Origin: Hydractinia symbiolongicarpus
Taxonomy: Eukaryota; Cnidaria; Hydrozoa; Anthoathecata; Hydractiniidae
DNA: 64,000 nucleotides
Direction of reading: 5' to 3'
NCBI RefSeq assembly: GCF_029227915.1
Contig: NC_079886.1
Span: 23,226,501-23,290,500, forward strand
The notes beneath the pieces were generated by a model. It worked only from the letters and a program-made list of their open reading frames with translations. It did not search any database and was not told the DNA's origin. How positions within the stretch are numbered: the stretch's first letter is position 1; every line of letters begins with the position of its first letter. The translations under genes were made by a program, and so were the position numbers. This document shows, piece by piece, positions 33,135 to 45,415 of the stretch.

Positions 33135-34535
33135 TTATAATTCGAGAACATTGCCTGCGTATAAAAAACAAGAAAGAATATTAAAGCCGCAAAAATACCA
33201 CCACCAATAATATTAAAAACAAATGTTGCTCCTTTTAAAAGCCAATCCGATGCACTAATCTTAGAGAATTTCGATGCGCTGACTATGTGAATGTCTAATG
33301 TTCAGAGTAATGGGGCGCATTGGTGCACTAGGAGAAGTTGCAATCATTAATTTGCTAAAATGAACCAATACAGACCTGTCCAATTTGTGATCTTGATTAG
33401 AGTGAGATGTACAAGCATAAATTCATAAGCATAATGTTCCTGGCAATAAGCGGGAGACGAAAAATTTTATGTGTAGATTCTCTAAATAAACAATGTTAAA
33501 ATGAATTCCAGTGTCCTAAATCAACATTACAAGAAAATTGTATTTTTGTTGAACTATTTAATAACAGTAAAATGTATGTCGTCTTCGATTTTCAAACACT
33601 TAAAACATAAGCATCTTTTTCTTTTTTTGAACAAGTTAATTGGAAAACATGCTAATAAATCACCACACATTTCTCCCACATTAAATAGGCCATTTTTTTA
33701 CTTAAGATCTAGGGAGCGTTGTTACGACTATCGCATAGTGCATGAAAATACGGTTTTAACGAGGTTCACACAACTTCCAACGATCACTCGTTCAAAAGTT
33801 ATGAACAAATAAGTTGAACTAATTGGAGTCAATTTTGGTCGCAAGAATGCTAAATTCTTGGTAAAGCGTGCAAAATAATTTGGCACAAAAACAGAGGATA
33901 AAATTAGTCAGAAAAACGCTATTTGGAGTTCACTTTCAAACACGTGTGACCTTTATTTTAAGTGAGAGATAACTAATTGTTAAAATTAACTGTGCATCAT
34001 GCGCCATTTTTAATGACCAAATATGGAAAAAAAACAGTTACAGATTGAGAAAAACCAGTAAAACACTATATAAATTAAAGTTGAAAAAAGCAATACTTCT
34101 ATTTTATCACATGACCTACATTCACCAACCAAAAATTGTGAAAATATTTAAAAACAGAAATATAGAATATATAAGTATATATATCGTATGGCATCATCCT
34201 TAAACAACTGATAGAACAGTTCACAACTTTTTGTGTGTTGCACTTAAACTATCTATAAACAAGCCATACAAAATGACATTTGGCAACTAGCCACAAGTAT
34301 TGAAGAACGCCTCTAAAAGTAAAAAACACAAAAACGTGAAACATTTTTATGTTTGTAATATACCAGTAATTTAAACAAGAAAATTGAATTTAAGTTCCAA
34401 GGCCTTACTGAAAAATAGGGCATCATAAAAAAGTGAATACAAATCTAAACATAAATCTAAAAGTGTAGAAATTTACACATTTCTTTAATTAGCTACTCCT
34501 GCACATACTAACTAAAGGAGTAAACTAATGCTAAC
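33135..34535. other. Intergenic AT-rich stretch
   Basis: Upstream of the NLR-like gene and downstream of a decayed transposon gene. No coding sequence, RNA gene or repeat was recognised here. Confidence 0.5.
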
Positions 34536-36845
34536 CTATAACAATATGACGTCTCCTTTTTCAAAATCTAGCAATAACGGAAAAGACCACACTTTCTCTT
34601 CTTCATTATCAAAACTAAAATTATACAACGTTTTCGGTTTTCTTGTTATGTTTGTCAATGGATAAAACCTTTCCCCTGCACCAAACACTTCTTCTTCATC
34701 TTCTTTCTTAACTCTATCTTGAATACTCCAATTAACTTCTCAGGCACCTCTGCAAACATGTAAATTTTTCCGATTTTTGCTGTGCTGTCAACTTTCTAAT
34801 TCTTGCATCCTTGATTCTTGACATCATTTCTTTCTTTTGTTTCTCAACTAGTTTACCATTTTAATCTTTAGATTTCGTGTTTGTAGATTTTAATTGATGT
34901 CCAGCAGGCAAAGAACTTATTTTCATAATCAACTTTAAGTTTTCAAAGAGTTTGCCCCATTCTAAATTCTGTTTACGGCCACCAACCACTTTCGTTTTTT
35001 TGTACAGTTTCATATTACACTTAACTGACATGACATGTCTGTAAAATTCCAATTGCGCCAAAATTGTCTCACATCTAGCAGTCTCCGGAACATTGGAAAT
35101 TGATGATTCAGCTTGCTCAATGGTAATCCAGGCTTGCAAACACAAGGAAACAAAATTATTCACAGGGTCATCAGTACCCCAAACATAAAAAGCTTTACAA
35201 GCTGTCTGTATTAATCTCACTACAGCGGCTTCTTTTGTATTACATGCAAATACCGTTTCATATGTGTCACACATAATTAACTTTCTCAAAGGAATTCAAT
35301 ACTTTGTCTGTTTCTGACGCAAAATTTGCAAGAAGGTGCAGCTTACAAAAGAAATTATCCATATCAGCAATGTCATTTCTTTGTTTTATAGGCAACATTT
35401 CCCAATTTTCAAATAACTTTGGTAGCAACTCCTCTCTTACTTTTTTCAATTGAGCACTAAACATTGGATTTATTGGACCAAGGTCAGACATTGTGCTTTT
35501 TATTGTTGATATTAATTTAGCAAAATTAAAATCTTTATTTTTCTCATCCAACACATCACAGATATCATCTATTGTTTCTGTAAAGATTTTTAGCACACTA
35601 GTTGCATCTCCACTAGCTACCTTAGAAAATCCCAAAGATAAAGTTTTGCCTTCACTAGTTATCTGAAAATATTTACTAGTACCATCACCATGAAGACAAT
35701 TACCCATTGTTTTTCCATCATTTTCAAGCATTGCTTCTGCTACTTGAAACTGAGATAAAATTAAGGCTTCTTGCATTATACGAGATTTTACCCCAGTTGA
35801 CGGCAAACGACCAAAATTTTTTTTGGCAAGTGTTCCATAACCACCTTAAAGACGTCATTTATTTTTTTCATACTAACGTTCAATGACAACAACTCCATAA
35901 CTACCTCAAGTATTTCAGCGCCATATCTCCTCCTTCAAAAGTTACTATTTCTTCATAACCTAAAAGTGCCACTAACATATCAAGTTCCTTATTTTCCTTT
36001 CCTAAACTTTAAGCACTGACTACCAACTGTTCATAATCTTTTTTAATAAAGCTTATGTCATCACATTTGGCTTGTTCTGCTTTCTTTTTAAGGTTACTAA
36101 CAACTTAGTTTTTTCACCATCAATGTCATTAATTTTAATCTGACAAGCATACAACCTCTCATTGAGTGATTGTATTTCATCACACAAGGTGAACAAATCA
36201 GACTGATTTTGTAAATTTTGTTTCTACTGTTTAGTTATTTCATTCTGTTTGAGAGCAATTTGATGATCCCTGTACTTAACTTTTTTTGCAAAGTTTCTCA
36301 CTTTTTCATCACTTTTCGATCTTAACAATTTCAATTTACCTTCAACATCATCTAATTGTAATTTTTTCAAGTCAAACATTCTTCTTAACACATCAATATC
36401 TTTTTTTAAGTGTTTGTTTGTTTTCATAAATTTGCTCAATCCCATACTTACATTCTTCACTTCTTCTAAATATTATAAATATTCAAACTTAAGATAATCA
36501 TAACTTTCCTTTCTTCTTTTTAATGACGCATTTTCTAGTTTAGTTTTCCTCAAATCTATTTTTAGCAATTTTTCTCTATTGATTATTGATTTAGCTATTG
36601 ATCTCTCATGAGCAGACCCTTGCACTGGCAAGATAAACTTCATTTTTTTTAAAAGGTTCAAGTTTCTTTGATTTATTTCCAATCAATTCTTGCATCTTCT
36701 GGCAAGTTCTATTGACCTTTGTATACAAATTTAGCTGTGAACACATCATCACACAGTCAAATGTAGCCATGAAACTAGCGCACATGGAAGGCATACGTTT
36801 ATCTTGCAGTTGAGAATACCAATTATAAATGTCTTTATTCTCCAT
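34536..36845 (-). pseudogene. Decayed dispersed-repeat protein gene (transposase-like, uncharacterised family)
   Basis: Pieces of one protein lie in successive frames on the minus strand (36845-36606, 36682-36473, 36460-36224, 35806-35267, 35289-34861, then to a stop at ~34536), so at least five frameshifts or stops separate them. The N-terminal pieces are lysine-rich coiled coil. The main domain has LHGDGTSK, STMSDLGPIN, MDNFFCKLHLLANFA and VVRLIQTACKAF, matching a family I recall as very abundant in cnidarian genomes, usually with DGT...K, TMSDRH and NNFFCGLH. The spaced Asp residues suggest an RNase-H-fold transposase, but that is inference. The C-terminal end (YPLTNITRKPKTLYNF) is also recognisable. 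Confidence 0.6.
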
Positions 36846-38213
36846 TTTTAATGTGGTAAACTAACTCAACTGATTCAAATCTAAAATAAAGTTTACATAC
36901 TTTATTATCCAGTCTCAAATTATATACTATACAAATTATATACTAAAAACTTGACTTAAAATACTGTACTGTACTCTAGTTATGATAGAGAGCTAGCTAT
37001 ACGTAATAATATATAGATTGATTAGACTAATCTAACTACTAGATAAAATTAGGTGTTATAATTAGCTATAAAAGTGTTGAACTATTGCAGCTAGCTATTG
37101 TGCTAGCTAACTAGCAAACAAAATTATGAAATACTCTAGCTAGCTTTAACTAGTAGTAGGATAATATTTAAAGAATCTAGAATTAAGTGATAGAAGTTAA
37201 AACCTTTGGTTTTACTTACCAAACTATGGCATGCAAAACTTAGTTTATGTACATCTACTTGACTTTTGTCTTGCTCACCTTCTATCATACATCAAAAGAA
37301 AGCCGAGGTACCCGTCTTTAATTCTGTCCAGAATTTCCATATAATTAAACGCGTTTAGGTGCCCGGAAATTACAAAATAAAATAGGCAACTCTGTAAAAC
37401 TGTTAAAAAATCCCGGACATGGTCCAAACATTGTTTACACATGTTCCCGCAAACACAGTATTTAGTAATGTGACTGAGGACTGAGCCTACATTAAAGGAA
37501 ACCTTTCGATGGGAGAAAGTTAGTTGGGTAGAATTTTCAAACAAAAAAATATATATAGTTAATAGATAAATCCCAGCGTAAAGTTATTTGTTTACTTTTC
37601 AGCTGCACGCTCTTTGGCTCTGGGATTTGCGTAGCAGGAAAAAAGATGGTAGGATTTGAAACAGAGGTTTTTTCTGTCAGCTTTTTCTCACGGAAACATC
37701 GTTTGAGGTTTAAACTATTATCGAGTGTAGATTGATGCCTTCTGTTTTATTTGAATTCATTTAAAGTCCTAACAAATGCCTTTATGTGATGAAATAGACT
37801 GAAAATAAGTTAGCCTAGCACCCCATCTTTTTTTCTGCACCGCAGATATCTGCCTGGAAGGAGCTCATCGCTAGAAATACAATCAACAGAATTCATCTAT
37901 ATAATGTCATACAATTCAGTTATACTTCTAGATTTCCTTTTTAGTGACTGAGTCAATATAACTGAAATTTGCATTTCAGTAATAATCTGGGCGAGGTCAG
38001 GAAATTGCCAGAGCTCACCCTCCTCATTCTTGCAGTCAGAATGTTCTCCTTCGCTGCTCTCCAATGGGGTACAAAGTGGACTTTTCACAGTCAAACCTTC
38101 ACAGTAGCAACCTTAATTAAACAGAATTTACAACCAAAACAGTGTTAAAATGTCGCAAAATGGCAAAAATCAGGCAGTATCTAAAACATTTTAAAGATTT
38201 GACTAAAAAAAAA
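36846..38213. other. Intergenic stretch, no recognised gene
   Basis: Short open frames at 37275-37544 and 37897-38094 on the minus strand resemble no family I know and have no clear splice context. CTAGCTAG-rich sequence lies around 36990-37150. Confidence 0.4.
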
Positions 38214-38932
38214 GAATATACCTCTTCACAATGTCATTTGGTCATGCGTAAACTCACGTTGCTATAGTATCCAAATTAAATATGGCTACCTATGGTAGGT
38301 AAACAAATCTAGCCACAGTCTAAAGTACTGAATAAGTTAGTAGATTTGATGCGATTTTACTTGTAAATACCATGTCAATTAATCGCTTTTCATTACGCTC
38401 CTGTTTTACCATTTATGTCAAAGTTTGTTTTTATTATACACCTTAATGCGCAATGTTGGCGATGCTTATTATCTGCTTGAGAATTAATTGGTTTTCAGCA
38501 TTTAATTTACCGATTCTCTGTATTGGCTCGTATTGCAGGCAATAACTAGTTCTCAGTGCATGTTCTACAAAATAAAATTACCTAGGAAGTAAGTACTAGG
38601 TTTATTGAATCTACCAATCAGATGTTTTCTACTCGAAAAAAGCGGGCGCAAAAGTGAAAGCAAAACACTCTGCATGGTAACATTTGCTGAGCACGTGTTT
38701 TTTAAAAAATATGAATGAAGATATTAGCTCTGATCATTTCCGTTTGTGGTCTGTAAACTCCTTAAAAAATAATTACAAATATTTTGTTCTTTCAAAAGCT
38801 ACTGACTGCTACCACCCTTTGAAACCAAAAGTTTACCTACCAAACTTATTTGATCACATGATATATTGAGCGATGATTGATATTTACAGAACAGAATAGC
38901 GTGGAATATCGACACTGTGAAGAGGTGTATTC
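38214..38932. mobile_element. Possible small inverted-repeat element
   Basis: GAATATACCTCTTCACAATG at 38214 and the reverse complement of a near-identical word at 38911-38932 form a 22-bp inverted repeat (two mismatches) 719 bp apart. No target-site duplication was identified and no coding content is seen. Confidence 0.4.
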
Positions 38933-39743
38933 CTTGAAAAATCCAGTTTTGTAGTTATGAAGGTTTCACCACAAAAACATTATGATTACAGCATTTGTAC
39001 AGCATTTCATAATGGCTGCTTAACCTGAATTGGCCCGTGATTGGTTCAACCAGTGTTATGACGCGAATCCGACCGCAAGAATAGCTATATAGCTATATAT
39101 ATAAGCTCTTTCGACAAGTGTTCTCTTTATTTTGAAGCAAAAAAAGGTGTTTTCTTGAGTTTGATATATTCTCAACCTTCAGAGCTTGACTTGATTTCGC
39201 TCAGGAGGTAACTTTTCCCTCTCCTAAGAAAAAAACCTAAAAAAACTCTGATAATGACACCAACACAATTGAAACAGAAAGAGTTGGCAGGAAAAATTGA
39301 ATACATTCAGAAACATTTTTCGCATATCCTTGGTCCTTTAAAACAAGTTGATTATAAATAAAACGCTTATAAAGTATTTCAGAATTACACAATTACACAC
39401 ACAGTATTTTGGAAGCGAATCACAGCCACTACATAAGCGCCATCTTCATTTTATTGTGTCCTTTTTAAAAACAGAACCTTTAAATAATCAAGTTTTAGGG
39501 TGTTAAATCTCCACAAACAAACTTTTGAAGGAGTAATTAAATTACATCAATACAAAAATAAATTTTAAAAAACTTAATAAATAAAATTTAAATACTTCTT
39601 ACAGTGTTTTTTTGTTCTTTACCTTCGCGTTCTAAAAAGTGAAAAATACGTTTGTTGGCTAAATCCCCCCGGTTACAAATTTGCTTTCGCTTTCTTTTCT
39701 GAAAAGAGATTTTCCTAGAGGGTTTCTTTACCCCTGGAGTAAT

Positions 39744-40098
39744 AGATATAGATAGATGTGCATATTTTCCATGGCTAGCCTCACAAATATCGAGGGATAT
39801 ACCCTGTCTATTATTTCCAGGAGGGGCCATGGCTTAGATGGAGAGTCCTAGAGTATTTAATGCTCATTTTGAGCTACGCAAACCCAATTAGTAGGGCCCA
39901 CGCTCTACTAGACAACTCCCGGCAACATCCAACAGCCCACACAGTGTGCCATCTCCCCAATTTCCCTCACATGGCTTGGGTTAACCCGGGGCTATGGTAA
40001 CATTTACTCGCCCATGTTGAATCGCCGTCAAGAGGAATCGAACCCCGGTCTCCCGCACAGAGTACGAAAGCTATAACCACTAATCTACGGCGCCACCA
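39744..40098 (-). mobile_element. tRNA-derived SINE, full-length copy B
   Basis: About 98% identical to copy A at 1741-2092 by eye, with the same minus orientation, A-box and B-box near the right end, and a TCTATC-type tail at the left. The direct repeat AGTAAT at 39738-39743 and 40099-40104 fits a target-site duplication. High identity between two copies 38 kb apart points to a recently active family. Confidence 0.88.
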
Positions 40099-40610
40099 AG
40101 TAATTAAGCAAAGCATAAAATCTGAAAAATATCGGCAGATTTTGATAGCAGTAAACGGTTTGAAAACATTTTTCTTACTATTTATATTGCGCTAAAAACT
40201 TCTTTTTTCTAAAAACCTCTTTTTTCTTAGTAGTGCGAATCGCCGTTTTGCGGCATTTAAACAAAAATTAATTAGTGTGATTTTTAACCCGGCTGAAAAG
40301 TCCTGCGGTAATCTTTACACTTTTTTTATACTCTATTAAACCCTTTCAACCTTTTCATGCACACTTATCCACATCTACGAATCCCACATTCAAAAACGCT
40401 CCTATCTGAGACTACTTGTGTATAGTTGTTCACATGGTGTATATATATTGATGTTCACAACGGTCCTTTAATACCAGTCCTCGTCATTTTTCGTTACCTG
40501 GTCACAAACCCTAAGTTTTGTACTGCGAGATAAGGGGCTACACTTAAGCGAACCATCTACATATTGCTTACATACTCTGCACAGACTGAACTTTTCAAGC
40601 ACCCTTATCC

Positions 40611-40700
40611 TTATCTTTCGCCACTAGTTTTACACATTCCTTTTTTATCGATGTTGTTCAAGATACCCTTCACTATCCGACGAATCTGTTTCTTTACCAA
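40611..40700 (-). pseudogene. Displaced C-terminal piece of the fossil helical protein split by the LTR element
   Basis: Thirty codons ending in TAA (QIRRIVKGILNNIDKKG) continue the helical repeat-type protein whose upstream part ends at 45557, on the far side of the Ty3/gypsy insertion. Similar proteins in cnidarian genomes have a (K/R)-x-IR-x-K segment after a SDEE-type stretch. A small frame adjustment is needed even after removing the insertion. Confidence 0.45.
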
Positions 40701-40701
40701 C

Positions 40702-40842
40702 TGTTAAAAACTGAGGACACGTGTGTTCAACATAATCTATTCTCAAAAATAATAATATTTACAGTTCTTCTTTCGTACTTGTTTTCGACATGTTCTCCAT
40801 CGTATAGCGTGTACTCCATTAAAGTGTGTATTCGCTATAACA
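40702..40842 (-). repeat. 3' LTR of the Ty3/gypsy element
   Basis: 141 bp, one mismatch to 45416-45556. Confidence 0.92.
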
Positions 40843-40972
40843 TCTTCCCCTGAAACAGCAAAACAAAAGAGAAGCAACTTGTCCTATACATAACATAAAT
40901 TTCTAACATAACTACGTGTCTGTCTAAACGTCTGTCGAATTGCTATCTACAGATGTCTTGAAAGTTCATTGG

Positions 40973-43900
40973 TTAGTGTGTTTTCCATTCTTGTATTGGT
41001 CTTCTATATCGTTTTGGATATGTCTTTCTCGACTGCGGTTCTTTCGACGTTCGCTGTGACGCAGAGTTGTTTGTCATGGTTGTTTTAGAAGTAGATTTGG
41101 GGCCGCTATTCTCAAGTTCAGGTCTGTGAACGGTAACATGGTGTTCCTCATCATCCTCATCCTCAGTGTCTATTTTTATTGGCACATGTTTGGCAGTATC
41201 TGGAATTGGTTTGAAATGAGATATGTTGCGGGTGATCTGGTGTTCTGTTTCCTTATTCATCGCAGTGATCATCGTTCCTTTGATATCAGTAACGTGGTAT
41301 GGATTCGGATTGAAAGGAGGTGTCACTTTGTTTATCTTTTTCTGTTTCACCAGAACGCGGTCACCGATGTTTAGTTCTTGTTCTTGTGTGTATCTGTTGT
41401 TATCGGCATATTCTTTTGCTTTTTGTTTACTGTCTTGGTCATTTTTGTTTAACTGTAGTTCGATGGAGTCGTCAACATTGCTGAAAAAGTCGGGAATAGC
41501 ACATCGTATTTTGCGATTATACATAAGGTCGGCTGGAGGAATATTTGTTGTAGAATGAGGTGTTATACGGTACGCCATCAAGAAGTTCTGCACTTCTTCG
41601 ACGTACGACTTGTTTTCAATGTGTGCTGTACAGATTATTTTCGTCAATGGTAACATGAATCTCTCGACCTCGCCATTCGCTTGTGGCCATAGGGGCGTAA
41701 CCCTCCTATGATATATTCTCCTCTTTTCCATATATCTTTTCACTTCACTGGAACGAAACGGCGGTCCGTTATCAGAAACAAGTGTTTCCGGATTTCCAAA
41801 GTGTGCAAAGGTATCGTTACAAATGTTGGTGAAGTTCTTCGCTGTGGTATTGTTTGTGAATGCCACGACAGGATATCTACTCCGCTGATCTATCATTACT
41901 AAGGCATACTTATTGTCAGGGAGCGGTCCCAAGTAATCTGCGTTGACTGTTTGCCATATACGAGCCGGTAATTCTGTTGGCTGGATGGGTGGTAGCGTAG
42001 ATTTCTTGCTGACAGATTGACATGGAATGCAGTTGTTTACTTCATCGGTTACTAGTTTGTCCATGCCGGTGAACCAAACTTTACTTCGCAGAAGGGCTTT
42101 TGTTTTTGATAATCCCTGATGACCAACGTGGGCAAGTTTAACTACTGTACGGTGGTATATTCTTGGTAATACAATTCGTTTGTCCTTCAGTATTAGATTC
42201 TGTTCTGAATTCAAGGTTAAGGAATCTTTTATTTCGTGGAAGTGTTTTAATAACTTTTTTTCGTCTGATTCTGCAGCTTCTTCCAGATGTCGCCATTTGT
42301 TTGTGCTAATGATTAATATCAATTGTTTTAATGCTGGGTCAGCTAGTGTGGCGGTTTTTATATCATTAATGTCTAAAGCGTTTGGTGTTGCGTACGACGT
42401 GAGAAAATTAACGTGTTTTTCGATGTATTTTGTATCTGTGCCAATAGACGTTGGATTTCGGCTTAGGTAGTCACATATGTTATTTGCAGAACTGACGTAA
42501 TCTGTTTTAAAGTTGTACCTCTGTAGTCGCAACATCATTCGTTCAATTCGCGGGGGCGGTGTTGATTTGGGATTGTTCAGTATATTTATTAATGCTTTGT
42601 TGTCGCTAAAAAGTGTGAAGTGCTTTCCGTAGAGGTACAAATTGTTTTTTTCACATGCATAAGTCGCTGCTAAACATTCCCGTTCTATCTGGGAGTAATT
42701 CATTTCCGGTTGCGTAAGTGATCTTGAAGAGTAAGATATCACATCTATGTCATTTTTCTTACAATTTTTTTGAAGTAGGATCGCTGAAATTCCCACTGGG
42801 CTTGCATCGCAGAACAAGAGTGTTTCTTTGTTTTCGTCAAAGTATGACAGACACGACTTTTCGGATAATGTGGTTGTCAAAGTTACAAACGCTTCTTGGC
42901 ATTCTGTATTCCACTCAAATTTTACATCTTTTCGCGTTAAACGTCGGAGAGGATAAGTAATGGTACTGTAGTTCGGAATGAATCTTTTCAAATAATTAAT
43001 CATCCCCAAAAAGCTTCTTAATGATTTGACGTCTGTAGGTCGGTTGACGTTTAAAAGACCGTTAATTTTTGTCGGACTTGGTCTCATCCCCTCTGCTGAA
43101 AACACATAGCCGAAATACTCAAGGTTATGTTGGTCAAACAAGCATTTGTGTAGGTTTAATGTTATTCCCTTATCCGATAGTGTCTTAAACACTTGTGTCA
43201 AGATTCTGTCATGTTCTTCTGTCGTTTTTGCGTAAACTAGTATGTCATCGGCAATATTGTCTGCACCGTTTATGTGTGAAAGTATTGATTGGATCGTATG
43301 TTGTAGTTCCTCTGAAGCACTATTTGCACCAAATATTAATCGTTTGTACTGCATGATTTTGTCTTGTGTGCGGAACGCTGTTATATATCTGCAAGACTCG
43401 TCTAGTTCTAACTGGTGGAATGCTGCGTTAAGGTCTAGTTTAGTAAAGTGTTTGCTGTCCTTAAGTTTTACAAGTAGGTCGTCAACAGTAGGCGTGGGAT
43501 AACGTGTTCTTACTATCGCTCTGTTTGCGCATCTCATGTCGAGACATATGCGAATACCGTTATTGCCCTTGGGTACGACAACAATTGGGTTGACCCACGG
43601 CGTCGGTTGTCCCTTAACTTCCTCTATAATATCTTGTTGCTGTAATTTTTCTATCTCTGCTTTCACTTTCTGTCTTAGTGCAAATGGGATACGTCGTTCC
43701 GCCTGTGTGACCGGTGTCACTTTCTCGTCGATATGTAGTTTGACCTTATAATCCGTAAATTTGCCGATCTTATTGCTAAAAAGCTTCTCTTTGTAAACTT
43801 CAATCAACGCACGTAATCTAGTAGGTGGTTGAACTTTTTGGGCATGTTTTGTTTTGCTCTCCCTCGTGCTGTTTTTTGTTTCAACGTTAATCTTATATGC

Positions 43901-45307
43901 TGCATTGTTTGTGTTTCTAGATTTATCTGGTTTCTTTTGAGGAATCACGTCATCCTTCGGCATAATTATTAATTTTAATTCGAGGGCAGTTTTGCCGTTT
44001 AAAAGATTTTTGTGGTCAGTGTTAATTACATAAAAATCTTTTGTTGTAAGGCGGTGCTTATTTTCGATAACGAGGTTAATTTTTCCGAGGACTTTTAATT
44101 TGGGTTCGTTCGAGCCGTATGTGATCACCTTGGTGGCTGTCTTTTGTAAGCGAAGTGTCCCGCCACAATTTTCGTTCACTTTGTGAAATGTTTTTGTGTT
44201 CAAAATATTCAAAGCAGAACCGGTATCTATTAAGAATCGTGTGGGTGTGACCCCTTCTACCTTCACTTTTGTATAAAATCTTTCTATAGAATTTACTGAC
44301 GCATAATCTTTGATCTCACTATTCTCAACGCAAACCGAAACTTTTGACTCATAGTGTGTATTTGAATTAGAACGGACACTAGCAATACAGTTATTGTTGT
44401 TGTTGTTAGCATTCCCCGCGGTAGATAACATAAATAGATGTAAACTATTCACATTTTCGGCACCAGAGTCAGAGGAATCAGAAGTAGCCGTATTATTGTT
44501 CACTAAGCGCCTTCCTCGAGATATCGGACCCCTAGCACTACTTTTGCAGCAACGGGCAAAATGACCGATCTTGTGGCATTTATTACATTCTTTCCCTTCG
44601 GCCGGACATGCCTGAGAATGTGGGTAGTCGTTCCCACATCTATAACATGTTTTATAGTTATCTTTTCGGCTACTGCTATTCCCTCTGCTCGACAAGTTCT
44701 TACCTCTGAGTGTTTCCAGTTTCTTTGTAAGTCGGTTAATTTCTTCCTGTGGATTCATCGAACGCTCTACATCATCGGCTTGTTGATCTGCATCCTCCAA
44801 ATGTTTTCCATAAATCAATAAGTCTGCTAAACTAATTGCTGTATTCTTAAATGCGTGTTTACGAATTTTGCTGTTATGAGTAGATAACACAATTTGTTGT
44901 TTAAGCTCTTTGTCCAAATTTGTTCCAAAGTCACATTTATTCGCCTGCTGTTTCAACCGTATGTAAAACTGATGAATGTTTTCGTCGGGGTGTTGTTTTA
45001 GTTTTCTAAATGCATACACTTCATAATCGATGTTTTTCTTAGGTGAAAAATATCCATCAAATATTGTAATGGCGTTTGCAAACGTTTCATCTGTACCTGG
45101 TACTAAAAGATTGTCGTATATGTCATACGCCTCTTCACCAATGTAATTAAGCAATAAGGCTAATTTCTGCTTGTCTTCTTCGACGTTCAGAGCGACGCAC
45201 AAGTTTAAAAAACGTTTCTTATATTTTTCCCATCGAGTTGAGATTGTAGTAAAATCATCCGTATCAAACTTTGGAAAAGTTGGAAGGTTTAAAGTTGAAA
45301 TAGCCAT
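40973..45307 (-). CDS. Gag-Pol polyprotein of the Ty3/gypsy retrotransposon
   Basis: One open frame of 1,444 codons with no stop between gag and pol. In order: capsid-like region (1-200); nucleocapsid zinc knuckles from about residue 220 (the second, CNKCHKIGHFARC, is a canonical CX2CX4HX4C); aspartic protease FLIDTGSA (~360); reverse transcriptase with KLDLNAAFHQL and catalytic NIADDILVY (~687); RNase H with LLFCDASP (~834); integrase zinc domain (HVGHQG...CIPCQS, ~1062-1095) and DDE core (NADYLG ~1122, SDNGPP ~1178, NGEVERF ~1210). The order RT, RNase H, integrase places it in Ty3/gypsy; it looks like the metazoan Mag-type group. It copies the element through RNA. Intact frame and matching LTRs suggest a young insertion. 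Confidence 0.95.
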   Translation of the reverse strand: MAISTLNLPTFPKFDTDDFTTISTRWEKYKKRFLNLCVALNVEEDKQKLALLLNYIGEEAYDIYDNLLVPGTDETFANAITIFDGYFSPKKNIDYEVYAFRKLKQHPDENIHQFYIRLKQQANKCDFGTNLDKELKQQIVLSTHNSKIRKHAFKNTAISLADLLIYGKHLEDADQQADDVERSMNPQEEINRLTKKLETLRGKNLSSRGNSSSRKDNYKTCYRCGNDYPHSQACPAEGKECNKCHKIGHFARCCKSSARGPISRGRRLVNNNTATSDSSDSGAENVNSLHLFMLSTAGNANNNNNNCIASVRSNSNTHYESKVSVCVENSEIKDYASVNSIERFYTKVKVEGVTPTRFLIDTGSALNILNTKTFHKVNENCGGTLRLQKTATKVITYGSNEPKLKVLGKINLVIENKHRLTTKDFYVINTDHKNLLNGKTALELKLIIMPKDDVIPQKKPDKSRNTNNAAYKINVETKNSTRESKTKHAQKVQPPTRLRALIEVYKEKLFSNKIGKFTDYKVKLHIDEKVTPVTQAERRIPFALRQKVKAEIEKLQQQDIIEEVKGQPTPWVNPIVVVPKGNNGIRICLDMRCANRAIVRTRYPTPTVDDLLVKLKDSKHFTKLDLNAAFHQLELDESCRYITAFRTQDKIMQYKRLIFGANSASEELQHTIQSILSHINGADNIADDILVYAKTTEEHDRILTQVFKTLSDKGITLNLHKCLFDQHNLEYFGYVFSAEGMRPSPTKINGLLNVNRPTDVKSLRSFLGMINYLKRFIPNYSTITYPLRRLTRKDVKFEWNTECQEAFVTLTTTLSEKSCLSYFDENKETLLFCDASPVGISAILLQKNCKKNDIDVISYSSRSLTQPEMNYSQIERECLAATYACEKNNLYLYGKHFTLFSDNKALINILNNPKSTPPPRIERMMLRLQRYNFKTDYVSSANNICDYLSRNPTSIGTDTKYIEKHVNFLTSYATPNALDINDIKTATLADPALKQLILIISTNKWRHLEEAAESDEKKLLKHFHEIKDSLTLNSEQNLILKDKRIVLPRIYHRTVVKLAHVGHQGLSKTKALLRSKVWFTGMDKLVTDEVNNCIPCQSVSKKSTLPPIQPTELPARIWQTVNADYLGPLPDNKYALVMIDQRSRYPVVAFTNNTTAKNFTNICNDTFAHFGNPETLVSDNGPPFRSSEVKRYMEKRRIYHRRVTPLWPQANGEVERFMLPLTKIICTAHIENKSYVEEVQNFLMAYRITPHSTTNIPPADLMYNRKIRCAIPDFFSNVDDSIELQLNKNDQDSKQKAKEYADNNRYTQEQELNIGDRVLVKQKKINKVTPPFNPNPYHVTDIKGTMITAMNKETEHQITRNISHFKPIPDTAKHVPIKIDTEDEDDEEHHVTVHRPELENSGPKSTSKTTMTNNSASQRTSKEPQSRKTYPKRYRRPIQEWKTH

Positions 45308-45415
45308 AGTTTGTAATACACACGAATTACACCAAGATTAATTTCTTCTGATAATGAAGTAAATTTCTGCTGTTGTTTAGGATCTTTCGTTAAAAATATA
45401 ATTTCTCGTCGCCAA

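Noticed and set aside
39588-39830. 80-codon ORF overlapping the SINE tail
   Set aside because: Its start and half its length are SINE sequence; the rest is unmatched flank.
41126-41558. Plus-strand ORFs within the gypsy element and, likewise, plus-strand ORFs within 29268-33134
   Set aside because: They are antisense shadows of long, motif-rich coding frames.
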